From: a bacterium
Lineage (GTDB): Bacteria; Bacillota; Clostridia; Lachnospirales; Lachnospiraceae
Length of the DNA: 64,000 nucleotides
Direction of reading: 5' to 3'
Assembly: GCA_028724545.1 (NCBI GenBank)
Contig: JAQYCU010000039.1
Coordinates: 62,001-126,000, forward strand
Part shown: one piece after another, positions 10,067-18,684 of the stretch
Layout: every line of letters starts with the position of its first letter
Position numbering within the stretch: the first letter of the stretch is position 1
Position numbers and translations under genes: made by a program
Notes under the pieces: model-generated
Databases searched by the model: none
What the model was told of the DNA's origin: nothing
The model's input: the letters and a program-made list of their open reading frames with translations, nothing else

Positions 10067-12046
10067 ATGAAAGTAACATTAAAAGACGGCTCTTTTAAAG
10101 AGTATGAGCAGGCAATGCCTGTTATTGAGATTGCAAAAGACATTAGTGAAGGGCTTGCCAGAGTGGCATGTGTTGCAGAAGTAGATGGTCAGATTGTGGA
10201 TTTAAGAACCATAATTGACAAGGATTGTGAATTAAATATCCTTACTTTTGATTCTGAGGCAGGAAAGAAAGCATATCGTCACACTTGTGCCCATGTACTG
10301 GCAGAGGCAGTTAAGAATCTGTATCCGGATGCAAAACTGACAATAGGACCGGCGATTGACGACGGATATTATTATGATTTTGATATGCCTAGTCTGGATA
10401 GAGAAGCACTGGACGCTATCGAAAAAGAAATGAAAAAAATTATCAAAAAAGGTGATAAACTGGAGCGTTACACATTATCAAAAGAAGAAGCTATCAAGCT
10501 GATGGAAGAGCGCAACGAACCATACAAAGTAGAAATGATTCAGGAACATCCGGATGAAGATATTCTGACATTTTATCAGCAGGGCGACTTTATTGAATTT
10601 TGTGCCGGCCCACACCTGATGTCAACGAAGCAGATTAAAGCATTTAAGCTGATTTCTTCATCAGGTGCTTACTGGCGTGGAGATGAAAAGAATAAAATGC
10701 TGACACGTGTTTACGGAACAGCATTCAATAAGAAAGCTGATTTGGATGCGCATTTAGAGCATCTGGAGGAAATTAAAAAGCGCGACCATAACAAGCTGGG
10801 CCGTGAGATGGAACTGTTTACAACCGTTGATGTAATTGGTCAGGGACTTCCACTGATGATGCCAAAAGGAGTAAAAATCATCCAGAAGTTACAGCGTTGG
10901 ATTGAGGATTTGGAAGATAATGAGTGGGGATATGTCCGTACGAAGACACCTTTGATGGCAAAATCGGATTTATATAAGATTTCAGACCACTGGGGCCATT
11001 ACAAAGAGGGAATGTTTATTCTTGGCGAAGATGATGAAGACGAAGAAGGAAACAGTGTATCCGGAAAAGAAATTTTTGCACTGCGTCCGATGACTTGTCC
11101 GTTCCAGTATTATGTTTACAAGGCATCACAGAAGTCTTACCGCGACCTGCCATATCGTATGGCAGAAACTTCTACTCTGTTTAGAAATGAAGAGTCAGGA
11201 GAGATGCACGGTCTGACACGTGTCCGTCAGTTTACTATTTCAGAAGGTCATCTGGTTTGTACACCGGAACAGATTAAGGATGAGTTTAAGAATTGTGTGG
11301 CACTTGCAAAATATTGTCTGACAACACTTGGTGTAGAAGAAGATGTCACATACCGTATGTCAAAATGGGACCCGAATAACCGTGACAAATATATGGGAAC
11401 GGCTGAAGACTGGGACCGTGTACAGGATGCCATGAGAGAGATTCTGGATGAAATCGGTATTCAGTATACAGAGGAAGACGGCGAAGCTGCTTTCTATGGT
11501 CCGAAGTTAGATATTCAGGCTAAGAATGTATATGGAAAAGAAGATACGATGATTACAATTCAGTTGGATATGTTCCTTGCAGAACGTTTTGATATGTATT
11601 ATATCGACCAGAATGGTGACAAGAAACGTCCATATATCATCCACAGAACATCGATAGGATGTTATGAGCGTACACTGGCATGGCTGATTGAAAAATATGC
11701 CGGCAAATTCCCGACATGGCTTTGTCCTGAGCAGGTTCGTGTATTACCGATTTCTGAAAAATATGCTGATTATGCTCAGAAAGTATTAGACGAATTAAAG
11801 AAAAACGGAATCGATGCAACAATGGACAACCGTCCGGAGAAGATTGGCTACAAGATTCGTGAGGCACGTCTGGACAAACTTCCATATATGCTTGTTGTAG
11901 GCGCAAAGGAAGAAGAGGAAGGAAAAGTTTCCGTGCGAAGCCGTTTTGCAGGCGATGAAGGCCAGAAAGATTTGTCCGTATTCATTAATGATATCTGCGA
12001 AGAAATTCGTACAAAGAGGATTCGTCCGATAGAAACAGAAGAATAA
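10067..12046 (+). CDS. thrS: Threonyl-tRNA synthetase
   Basis: 659 residues. Charges tRNA-Thr. In order: TGS domain (1-62), editing domain with HTCAHVLAEAV and EFCAGPHL, class II catalytic core (about 250-540), and the C-terminal anticodon-binding domain starting near PEQVRVLPI. The three zinc ligands expected in the active site are recognisable (Cys in RPMTCPFQ, His in SEGHLV, His in IIHRTS). The motif RPMTCPFQ is unlike the common KPMNCPGH of Bacillus and E. coli ThrRS, and SEGH replaces DDAH, so this is a divergent type. The start has TGGAGG about 7 bases upstream. Regulated by the T-box just ahead. Confidence 0.97.
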   Translation: MKVTLKDGSFKEYEQAMPVIEIAKDISEGLARVACVAEVDGQIVDLRTIIDKDCELNILTFDSEAGKKAYRHTCAHVLAEAVKNLYPDAKLTIGPAIDDGYYYDFDMPSLDREALDAIEKEMKKIIKKGDKLERYTLSKEEAIKLMEERNEPYKVEMIQEHPDEDILTFYQQGDFIEFCAGPHLMSTKQIKAFKLISSSGAYWRGDEKNKMLTRVYGTAFNKKADLDAHLEHLEEIKKRDHNKLGREMELFTTVDVIGQGLPLMMPKGVKIIQKLQRWIEDLEDNEWGYVRTKTPLMAKSDLYKISDHWGHYKEGMFILGEDDEDEEGNSVSGKEIFALRPMTCPFQYYVYKASQKSYRDLPYRMAETSTLFRNEESGEMHGLTRVRQFTISEGHLVCTPEQIKDEFKNCVALAKYCLTTLGVEEDVTYRMSKWDPNNRDKYMGTAEDWDRVQDAMREILDEIGIQYTEEDGEAAFYGPKLDIQAKNVYGKEDTMITIQLDMFLAERFDMYYIDQNGDKKRPYIIHRTSIGCYERTLAWLIEKYAGKFPTWLCPEQVRVLPISEKYADYAQKVLDELKKNGIDATMDNRPEKIGYKIREARLDKLPYMLVVGAKEEEEGKVSVRSRFAGDEGQKDLSVFINDICEEIRTKRIRPIETEE

Positions 12047-12068
12047 TTATTTTAGAAATATTGCTTTT

Positions 12069-12116
12069 TGCGTATTTGCTGCAGAAAATCCTATGTTTTT
12101 TTGTGGTAAATACGCA
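12069..12116. other. Inverted repeat in the thrS-pfkA gap
   Basis: TGCGTATTT (12069-12077) and AAATACGCA (12108-12116) are perfect 9-base complements around a 30-base loop containing a T7 run. There is no T tract after the stem, so it is not a standard terminator; it may be a weak one for thrS or a regulatory hairpin upstream of the pfkA promoter. Confidence 0.4.
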
Positions 12117-12134
12117 GAAAATTGCAAAAATATA

Positions 12135-12163
12135 TTGAAAAAATGGATAAGAAATAATAGAAT
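12135..12163 (+). promoter_or_regulatory. SigmaA promoter of pfkA
   Basis: TTGAAA (12135-12140), 17-base spacer, TAGAAT (12158-12163), about 38 bases before the pfkA start codon. Confidence 0.7.
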
Positions 12164-12201
12164 GTATATGTTATGGTGGTATACAATGAATGGAGGAAAT
12201 T

Positions 12202-13197
12202 ATGATTGATTGTAAAGGAAAAATAGCAGTATTAACAAGTGGGGGAGATGCACCGGGAATGAATGCTGCAGTTCGTGCTGTAGTCCGTACCGGTATTGCA
12301 AAGGGATACGAAGTATACGGCGTCAAGAGAGGTTACAATGGTATTTTAAATAGAGATATGGAATTAATGACATTCCATGATGTATCAGAAAAATTACAGC
12401 ACGGTGGTACATTCCTGTTTACAGCACGTAGTGCAGAATTTGGAAAAGAAGAAGGAAAGCAGAAAGCAGCAGAAATCTGTAAGGAAATGGGAATCGACTC
12501 GCTGGTTGTTATCGGTGGTGACGGCTCCTTTACTGGTGCAAAGGATTTATCAAAATATGGCATCAATGTAATTGGTATTCCTGGCACAATTGATTTGGAT
12601 ATTGCTTATACGGATTATACGATTGGATTTGATACAGCTGTCAATACAGCAATGGAAGCAATTGACCGTCTTCGTGAAACTTCAAATTCCCATGAACGTT
12701 GTAGCGTAGTAGAGGTTATGGGACGTTCAGCCGGTTATATTGCATTATGGTGTGGTATTGCAAATGGTGCAGAAGAGATTCTTCTGCCAGAGAAGTTTGA
12801 CAATGACTATGATAAGTTAATTGAAGAAATCAAGAAGAATCGTGAGTCCGGTATGACACATCAGGTTGTCATCAATGCAGAAGGTGTAGGACATTCCAAC
12901 AGCCTTGCAAAACGTATTGAGGAAGCAACCGGAATCGAGACAAGAGCAACTATTTTAGGTCACTTACAGCGTGGTGGCAGTCCGACAGCACGTGACCGTG
13001 TCTGCGCATCTGTTATGGGTTCTTATGCTGTTGATATTATCGACCAGGGTAAGAAAAACCGTCTGGTAGGTTACAAAGATGGTAAGGTATACGATGTTGA
13101 TATTCAGGAAGCATTTAAGATGCAGAAGAGCATTGATGATTATGAATATCAGGTAGCAAGCATTCTGGGAACCAGATGTGAGTACAAAAACATCTAA
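12202..13197 (+). CDS. pfkA: ATP-dependent 6-phosphofructokinase
   Basis: 331 residues from the ATG at 12202; the in-frame ATG at 12190 overlaps the TGGAGG ribosome site and is not used in my reading. Catalyses fructose-6-phosphate to fructose-1,6-bisphosphate, the committed step of glycolysis. Motifs: LTSGGDAPGMNAAVR (nucleotide loop), IGGDGSFTGA with G108 marking ATP rather than pyrophosphate use, PGTIDLDIAYTD with the catalytic base D131, and MGRSAG. Most PfkA proteins read TIDND; here the Asn is Leu (L132) while both Asp are kept. It has its own promoter and terminator, so it is monocistronic. Confidence 0.96.
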   Translation: MIDCKGKIAVLTSGGDAPGMNAAVRAVVRTGIAKGYEVYGVKRGYNGILNRDMELMTFHDVSEKLQHGGTFLFTARSAEFGKEEGKQKAAEICKEMGIDSLVVIGGDGSFTGAKDLSKYGINVIGIPGTIDLDIAYTDYTIGFDTAVNTAMEAIDRLRETSNSHERCSVVEVMGRSAGYIALWCGIANGAEEILLPEKFDNDYDKLIEEIKKNRESGMTHQVVINAEGVGHSNSLAKRIEEATGIETRATILGHLQRGGSPTARDRVCASVMGSYAVDIIDQGKKNRLVGYKDGKVYDVDIQEAFKMQKSIDDYEYQVASILGTRCEYKNI

Positions 13198-13228
13198 AAT
13201 ATCTGCAGAATCACATCGCAATATGTGA

Positions 13229-13306
13229 AATATTTCATAAGCAAAAATAATGAAATATTACATAAGTGAAATGTTGAGATATTGCATATGACAAAAGATG
13301 CAATAT
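13229..13306. repeat. Two AT-rich hairpins after pfkA
   Basis: Two consecutive perfect inverted repeats: AATATTTCAT (13229-13238) with ATGAAATATT (13250-13259), and ATATTGCAT (13279-13287) with ATGCAATAT (13298-13306). CATAAG recurs between them. They sit between the pfkA stop and its terminator and may protect the 3' end of the mRNA or be remnants of small repeats. Confidence 0.55.
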
Positions 13307-13341
13307 TGCAAAAAAAATTAAAAAAAATTTCAAAAAAACAG

Positions 13342-13372
13342 AGAGGTGTCCTAATTTTGGGACACCTCTTTT
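13342..13372 (+). terminator. Rho-independent terminator of pfkA
   Basis: Perfect 10-base stem AGAGGTGTCC (13342-13351) with GGACACCTCT (13360-13369), eight-base loop, then TTT. It lies 145 bases past the pfkA stop, after the AT-rich hairpins. Confidence 0.85.
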
Positions 13373-13456
13373 GCTATGATAAAGTCATAAGAAAGAAATG
13401 CAAAGAAAAGATGACGGCAAAAACCGGCAGAAGCAAAACAGAAAGGTAGGATTCTT

Positions 13457-13822
13457 ATGACAAATTTAGCAATGAAAAGAATGCAGCGGGTTGATACAAA
13501 AAGAACACAGGAGCAGCAGATTTATACTTGCGATAAAGTAATCTACGGATGCTTTGGTAAAACGGATATAAAAAGAGTAAAAGAAAATAAAAAAAGAATG
13601 CAGAAAGCACAGATAAAAGAAGGCATCCTTTTCGGATGCAAAGTATTTTTCAGTGTATTGGCAGGGGTTGTCCTGGCACAATCTATTTTAGAGGGCCAGA
13701 ATGTCAGAATGTATGCAGTGCCCACATTTGCCGTTGTATGTATGTGGGCAGCATGCACGGGAAGTGTTTTCTGCGCTGCAGGACTGCTTCGCAATTTATT
13801 CTGTCTGGCTTTTCGGAAGTGA
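13457..13822 (+). CDS. Small two-TM membrane protein, unknown
   Basis: 121 residues with a basic N-terminal half (many Lys/Arg, about residues 1-52) and two hydrophobic segments, about 57-77 and 84-110, rich in Cys, Ala and Val. AGGTAGGA lies upstream of the ATG. Its last 27 bases overlap the 3' end of the convergent histidine-kinase gene. I recognise no family. It could be a small membrane regulator or a chance reading frame; the ribosome site and its position after a terminator favour a gene. Confidence 0.55.
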   Translation: MTNLAMKRMQRVDTKRTQEQQIYTCDKVIYGCFGKTDIKRVKENKKRMQKAQIKEGILFGCKVFFSVLAGVVLAQSILEGQNVRMYAVPTFAVVCMWAACTGSVFCAAGLLRNLFCLAFRK

Positions 13823-15208
13823 GAAGATAAACTCCGTGCCAACGCCTTCGGTACTGATGACATTAATATTTTCGCCATGTGCTTCGATAATTTCTTTCAC
13901 GATAGAAAGTCCGAGGCCGGTACCGTTTTTATCTTTTCCACGGGAAAGGTCTGTTTTGTAAAAACGACTCCAGACTTTTGGAATACTTTCTTTTGGAATA
14001 CCAATGCCGTGGTCTTTTACCGATACAAATACTTTATGATTCCTTTCGGAAGTATGGATTTCTATTGTAGAGTTGTTATGACTGAATTTAATCGCATTAT
14101 CTAACAGGTTTTGAAGCACTAACTGGATTTTACTGCAGTCGCCGTGAACAAATAGTTCCTTCTGGTCAAAAATCAGTTCAAAGGAAATCATTTTTTCCAG
14201 ACATCTCTGCTCAAATGGGGCAGAAGAGTTGCGAATTGCCAGATTAATATCAAAATCGTCCTGTTCTAGAACAATGCTGTTGTTATCCAGCTGATTTAAC
14301 TCCAGAAGATTGCTTGTAAGCTTTGTCAGGCGCTCTACTTCAAACAAAATAATGTTAAAATATTTTTCCTGGATTTCAGCAGGAATCGTACCGTCAGCCA
14401 GAGCCTCGGTGTATCCTTTGATGGAAGTAAGGGGCGAACGGAAATCGTGTGATACATTTGCAATAAAGTTCTTCTGATAATCCGTCAGATGGTTCATTCG
14501 TTCTCCCAGATAGCGGATGGCAGAAGCGAGTTCTGCATAGTCACCACCGGGCAGGTCCTTCATCGTATCTGTTGTCTGTCCGTCAGCATACTTTCGTGCA
14601 GCGTCCGTCAGCTGGCGCAAAGGATGAATTGTCTGGTAATACAAAAATAAAAACAGTACGGCACCGATGGCAAGCAGGATAATCAGGCAGATGATAACAA
14701 TATCAATATAGTTTGTTGCATTATTATCTAACTGGTCAGCTGGTGACATCAGCACAACATATCCTACTGTATCTAATGATTTTGTAATCGGATAGATAAC
14801 AGTAATCATTTTTTCGTCAATCAGTCCCTTCGGTGCTTTTCCTACGACGGACTGGTTGGAAAGAAAGGAAGAGTCATACTCGTTAATATACTGGTCCTGC
14901 ATAGAATCTGACACGTTGGAATCCATAATGATTCGGCTGGATGTCGATACAAGCCAGACGCGCATATTTGTCAGTGTCTGCAGGGAAGTAAAGTGTTTTT
15001 TTAATGTACTGTCAGAAGTATACAGGATATTCATATCAGGAATATATTCTTTTACAATCACTTCAGCTTCTTCGTATAGTTTGGTCTGCTCATGTTCAAT
15101 CAGTTTGTTATAAATGGTTCGTTGTCCGTAAGTATTTAGCAGGACTAACATCAGCAGTGTAATCAGAATATAGGAAATGATAAATTTCCATTTCATACTT
15201 AGTTTCAT
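13796..15208 (-). CDS. Membrane sensor histidine kinase
   Basis: 470 residues. Two membrane segments (about 9-24 and 169-191) frame a 145-residue extracytoplasmic sensor domain; then HAMP, the dimerisation helix with NVSHDFRSPLTSIKGYTEAL (phospho-acceptor H254), and a HATPase domain with N-box QNLLDNAIKFS, G1 DHGIGIP and G2 GTGLGLSIV. Its ATG overlaps the stop of the upstream response regulator by four bases (translational coupling), so the pair works as one two-component system. Ligand unknown; the type of sensor and the nearby HtrA-like gene recall envelope-stress systems such as CssRS, but that is inference. Confidence 0.94.
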   Translation of the reverse strand: MKLSMKWKFIISYILITLLMLVLLNTYGQRTIYNKLIEHEQTKLYEEAEVIVKEYIPDMNILYTSDSTLKKHFTSLQTLTNMRVWLVSTSSRIIMDSNVSDSMQDQYINEYDSSFLSNQSVVGKAPKGLIDEKMITVIYPITKSLDTVGYVVLMSPADQLDNNATNYIDIVIICLIILLAIGAVLFLFLYYQTIHPLRQLTDAARKYADGQTTDTMKDLPGGDYAELASAIRYLGERMNHLTDYQKNFIANVSHDFRSPLTSIKGYTEALADGTIPAEIQEKYFNIILFEVERLTKLTSNLLELNQLDNNSIVLEQDDFDINLAIRNSSAPFEQRCLEKMISFELIFDQKELFVHGDCSKIQLVLQNLLDNAIKFSHNNSTIEIHTSERNHKVFVSVKDHGIGIPKESIPKVWSRFYKTDLSRGKDKNGTGLGLSIVKEIIEAHGENINVISTEGVGTEFIFSLPKSQTE

Positions 15209-15930
15209 AAATTACCCCGATTCTCGTGATATTCAAATTTGTAACCAATGCCCCATACGGTTGTCAGACTCCAGGACGAGTTTTTCGGAAACTTTTCACG
15301 AAGTCTTTTGATATGGACATCTACCGTTCGCGTGTCGCCAATGTAATCATAACTCCAGATATGGTCCAGTAATTGTTCTCTGGTAAAAACCTGGTTTGGA
15401 TGAGAAGCAAGAAAATAAAATAATTCCAGTTCCTTTGGTGGCATATCAATGACATTTCCTTTGTAGTGGACAGAGTAATCTGTCAGGTTGATAGACAGGT
15501 CAGGGAAGGTTACCTTTTCGATAGGCAAATCATCCGTGGCAGTAACGGCAGGAGCAGCAGACTGGAAACGACGCAGTACTGCTTTGACACGTGCAACCAT
15601 TTCTTTGGAATCAAATGGTTTCATAATATAATCATCAGCACCTAATTCCAGACCAAGTACCTTATCAAAGACTTCTCCTTTTGCTGATAACAGAATAATC
15701 GGCAGATTGGATTCTTTTCGGACTTCCCGTAATACTTCATATCCGTCAATCCCCGGAAGCATAATGTCTAGCAGCATTAAGTCCGGCTGGTACGTTTTTA
15801 GCGTAGATAATGCAGACTCCCCATCATATACAATCTGCGTATCAAAACATTCTTTTACTAAATACAGGCTGATTAATTCAGCAATATTTTCATCATCATC
15901 TACAATCAATATTTTTGCTTTGCCTGCCAT
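15205..15930 (-). CDS. OmpR/PhoB-family response regulator
   Basis: 241 residues. Receiver domain (about 5-120) with the acidic pocket DDD (11-13), phospho-acceptor D55 in LLDIMLPG, and the conserved Lys in LLSAKGEVF; C-terminal winged helix (about 145-235) with the typical PPKELELFYFLASHPNQVFTREQLL-type recognition region and RTVDVHIKRLREK. AAGGAGG precedes the ATG. It lies 21 bases downstream of mutS2 and overlaps the kinase gene by four bases, so mutS2 - regulator - kinase appears to be one operon. Confidence 0.94.
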   Translation of the reverse strand: MAGKAKILIVDDDENIAELISLYLVKECFDTQIVYDGESALSTLKTYQPDLMLLDIMLPGIDGYEVLREVRKESNLPIILLSAKGEVFDKVLGLELGADDYIMKPFDSKEMVARVKAVLRRFQSAAPAVTATDDLPIEKVTFPDLSINLTDYSVHYKGNVIDMPPKELELFYFLASHPNQVFTREQLLDHIWSYDYIGDTRTVDVHIKRLREKFPKNSSWSLTTVWGIGYKFEYHENRGNL

Positions 15931-15951
15931 ACTATTTCCTCCTTGTCATAA

Positions 15952-18333
15952 CTATTTAAATTCTACAATTGTAACACCCATATCACCTTCGCCAAAGTCT
16001 CCAAGACGGTAGGATTTGACATATTTGGTACGTTTTAAATGGTTGTGGACTGCTTTGCGCAGTGCACCGGTACCACGTCCGTGAATGACAGTTACTTTTG
16101 ATAAATGTGCCAGGTAGGCATCATCCAGATATTTTCCTAAAACGGGCATTGCTTCATCTACCGTCATACCAATCAGGTTGATTTCCTGATGGATGTTGGA
16201 AGATTTTTCCATACGGATTTTGCCGCCACCTGTTTTTTGCTGTTTGGTTTGTACCGGCTTAGGCTGCTGAATCAATTCGATATCGCTAAGATTCACTTTT
16301 GTCCTGAGAAGTCCGGCCTGTACAAATAAATCGCCTTTTTCATTCGGAAGCGTGCTGACGGTACCCACCGAATTTAAAGAAAGAATACGGATGTCAGCAC
16401 CAACAAATAAATCAGATGCATTAATTTTCTTGGCTTTTTTCTTCGGCGCATTCACTTTGATGGAAGAATCTTTCTCTTTGATTTGCTCGCGTAATTTTGC
16501 ACGTTCTGCTTCCATTTCACGGATATGCTTATCACTTTTTGCCCATTTTGTATATTTGCGAATTGTTTCATCTGCATATTCTTTAGCGTCGGAAAGGATT
16601 TTGCTTGCTTCAGCATTGGCATTTGCCAGAATGCGCTCTTTTGAACTTTCCAGCTTTTCTGTTTTTTCACGCAGCTGCTTCTTTAATTCCGAAATCTCTT
16701 TTCGGCTTTGGGCTGCCACAGCGTGTTCCTGCTCTAATTTATGACGGGTTTCCTCTAAGTCGCTGATAACGTCTTCAAATGCCTGCGCATCTGATGTGAT
16801 GCGCTGTCTGGCGTCTTCGATGATTTCTTCGGAAAGCCCCAGTCTTCCGGAAATGGCAAATGCATTACTTTTTCCGGGTACACCGATTAACAGACGGTAT
16901 GTTGGACGGAGAGTTGTCACGTCAAATTCGCAGCACGCATTTTCGACATCCGGTGTCTGTAGGGCATACAGTTTCAATTCACTGTAGTGTGTTGTTGCCA
17001 TAACAATTGCGTGTCTTGCGTGCAGATTGGACAAAATCGAGGTGGCAAGGGCAGCACCCTCTACGGGGTCTGTACCGGCACCAAGTTCGTCAAACAGGAC
17101 AAGACTGTCTGCATCAGCTTTTTCCAAAATAGAAACCGTATTGACCATATGCGAAGAAAAGGTACTCAGGTTCTGCTCGATGCTTTGCTCATCTCCGATA
17201 TCGGCATATACTTCTTTGAAAATGCGAAGAGAGGAGCCGTCAAATGCAGGAATGTGCAATCCGGCCTGTCCCATCAGGGTAAACAGTCCGACTGTTTTTA
17301 AGGAAACGGTTTTACCACCGGTATTTGGACCAGTTACTACAAGCAGGGAAAAATCCTTGCCCAGATGCAGGTCAATCGGAACTACTTTGTCAGATGGAAT
17401 CAGAGGATGACGGCCTTTCTTAATCTGAATATAGCCTTCCTTTGGAAATTTTGGCTCGGTTCCTTTCATCTCACGGGAAAGCGATGCTTTCGCAAAGATA
17501 AAATCCAGTTTTGACAAGGTATAGAAGTCCTGCTCGATAAAAAAGGTCTGTTCGGCTGTCTGGTTACTTAAATCAGCAAGAATCTTTTCGATTTCTTCCT
17601 GCTCCTTTAATTCCAGTTCGCGAATTTCATTGTTTAACTTTACAACACTGGCAGGCTCTATAAAGAGAGTAGAGCCGGTGGCAGACTGGTCATGCAGCAT
17701 ACCGTGGAAAGAAGAACGGTACTCTGCTTTTACCGGCAGGCAATATCGTCCGTTTCGCATCGTTATGATGCTGTCCTGCAGCATATTTCTGGCAGAACTG
17801 CTTAAAATCTGGTTTAACTGTTCGTGAATACGGTCATTGGCATGCTTTAAACTTTGCCGGATTTTGGAAAGTCCTGCGCTGGCACTGTCTGCAATTTCGT
17901 CTTCGGCAAGAATGCAACGACGTATCTCATTCATCAAAGGCGAAAGTGGTTCAATCTGCTGATAATAGTCATTTAGGGAATCACCGGTAGATTCTTCTTC
18001 GTTTAAATTTTTCCGGAAATATGCTTTTACGCTGCCGGCAACATTGAGCAGATTAGAAACCGTAAGGAGTTCCCTACTGCTTAAAACGGCACCCAGTTCC
18101 AGCCTTTTCAGGCTTTCCCGGATATCGGACACGCCCTGGAAGGAAATGCTTCCCTGTGTCAGAATGTGCGTTAAGGCATCGGAAGTTTCACGCTGCTCTT
18201 TTGCAATGATGCCAGAATCTGTGTAGGGAAGTAATTCTTTACAGTATTTTTTGCCTAATGCAGAACCGGCATGGTTTGCTAACATTTCTATTATTTTATC
18301 ATACTCAAGTGTATGGAAAACTTTCTGGTTCAT
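15952..18333 (-). CDS. mutS2: MutS2 endonuclease / ribosome-collision factor
   Basis: 793 residues. MutS-family ATPase core with Walker A TGPNTGGKT (about residue 335) and Walker B LVLFDELGAGTDPVEG, a long coiled-coil insert (about 520-640) and a C-terminal Smr nuclease domain (about 716-793) with VIHGRGTGALR. MutS2 proteins lack the mismatch-reading domains of MutS; they suppress recombination and, in Bacillus, split collided ribosomes (established for the family). An AAGGA site lies somewhat far (13 bases) upstream of the ATG. First gene of the operon with the two-component system. Confidence 0.96.
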   Translation of the reverse strand: MNQKVFHTLEYDKIIEMLANHAGSALGKKYCKELLPYTDSGIIAKEQRETSDALTHILTQGSISFQGVSDIRESLKRLELGAVLSSRELLTVSNLLNVAGSVKAYFRKNLNEEESTGDSLNDYYQQIEPLSPLMNEIRRCILAEDEIADSASAGLSKIRQSLKHANDRIHEQLNQILSSSARNMLQDSIITMRNGRYCLPVKAEYRSSFHGMLHDQSATGSTLFIEPASVVKLNNEIRELELKEQEEIEKILADLSNQTAEQTFFIEQDFYTLSKLDFIFAKASLSREMKGTEPKFPKEGYIQIKKGRHPLIPSDKVVPIDLHLGKDFSLLVVTGPNTGGKTVSLKTVGLFTLMGQAGLHIPAFDGSSLRIFKEVYADIGDEQSIEQNLSTFSSHMVNTVSILEKADADSLVLFDELGAGTDPVEGAALATSILSNLHARHAIVMATTHYSELKLYALQTPDVENACCEFDVTTLRPTYRLLIGVPGKSNAFAISGRLGLSEEIIEDARQRITSDAQAFEDVISDLEETRHKLEQEHAVAAQSRKEISELKKQLREKTEKLESSKERILANANAEASKILSDAKEYADETIRKYTKWAKSDKHIREMEAERAKLREQIKEKDSSIKVNAPKKKAKKINASDLFVGADIRILSLNSVGTVSTLPNEKGDLFVQAGLLRTKVNLSDIELIQQPKPVQTKQQKTGGGKIRMEKSSNIHQEINLIGMTVDEAMPVLGKYLDDAYLAHLSKVTVIHGRGTGALRKAVHNHLKRTKYVKSYRLGDFGEGDMGVTIVEFK

Positions 18334-18454
18334 AATATGACAGAATCCTTTCAGTTGATATTATATAATAATTATTTTCTGTAATTTGCTGATTTTGAAA
18401 ACTGCGTCACAGGATACAATTTTCTCAGAATATATAATACACCAAGACAGAGGG

Positions 18455-18492
18455 AAATAGCAAGTTATGATGAAGTGCAAATAGCAAGTTAT
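18455..18492. repeat. 14-base direct repeat in divergent intergenic region
   Basis: AAATAGCAAGTTAT occurs exactly at 18455-18468 and 18479-18492, 24 bases apart, with a further partial ATAGCAA at 18491. It sits in the 351-base gap between the divergent mutS2 and HtrA-like genes. Role unknown; could be an operator or a small duplication. Confidence 0.6.
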
Positions 18493-18567
18493 AGCAAAGG
18501 AATTGTTTTGCGAATAGGACAGAGAATGTTTTTTGGCGACAGGGAAACGGGTTCAAATTTACAAGTT

Positions 18568-18600
18568 ATTCATAATCTATTCATAAGTTTATGATATGAT
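18568..18600 (+). promoter_or_regulatory. Direct repeats and -10 box ahead of HtrA-like gene
   Basis: ATTCATAA is repeated at 18568-18575 and 18579-18586, exactly 11 bases apart (one helical turn), followed by a -10-like TATGAT at 18595-18600. No good -35 hexamer lies at the normal distance; the repeats occupy that place. Tandem repeats at 10-11 bases are typical of OmpR/PhoB-family activator sites, and such a regulator is encoded on the other side of this gap. Confidence 0.5.
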
Positions 18601-18684
18601 TAATACACTATGCTGAAGACTTGCGACATAATTTAAAAACAAATAAAAATACTCATGAGAAGGAAATGTGATTGAGGTAATAAT

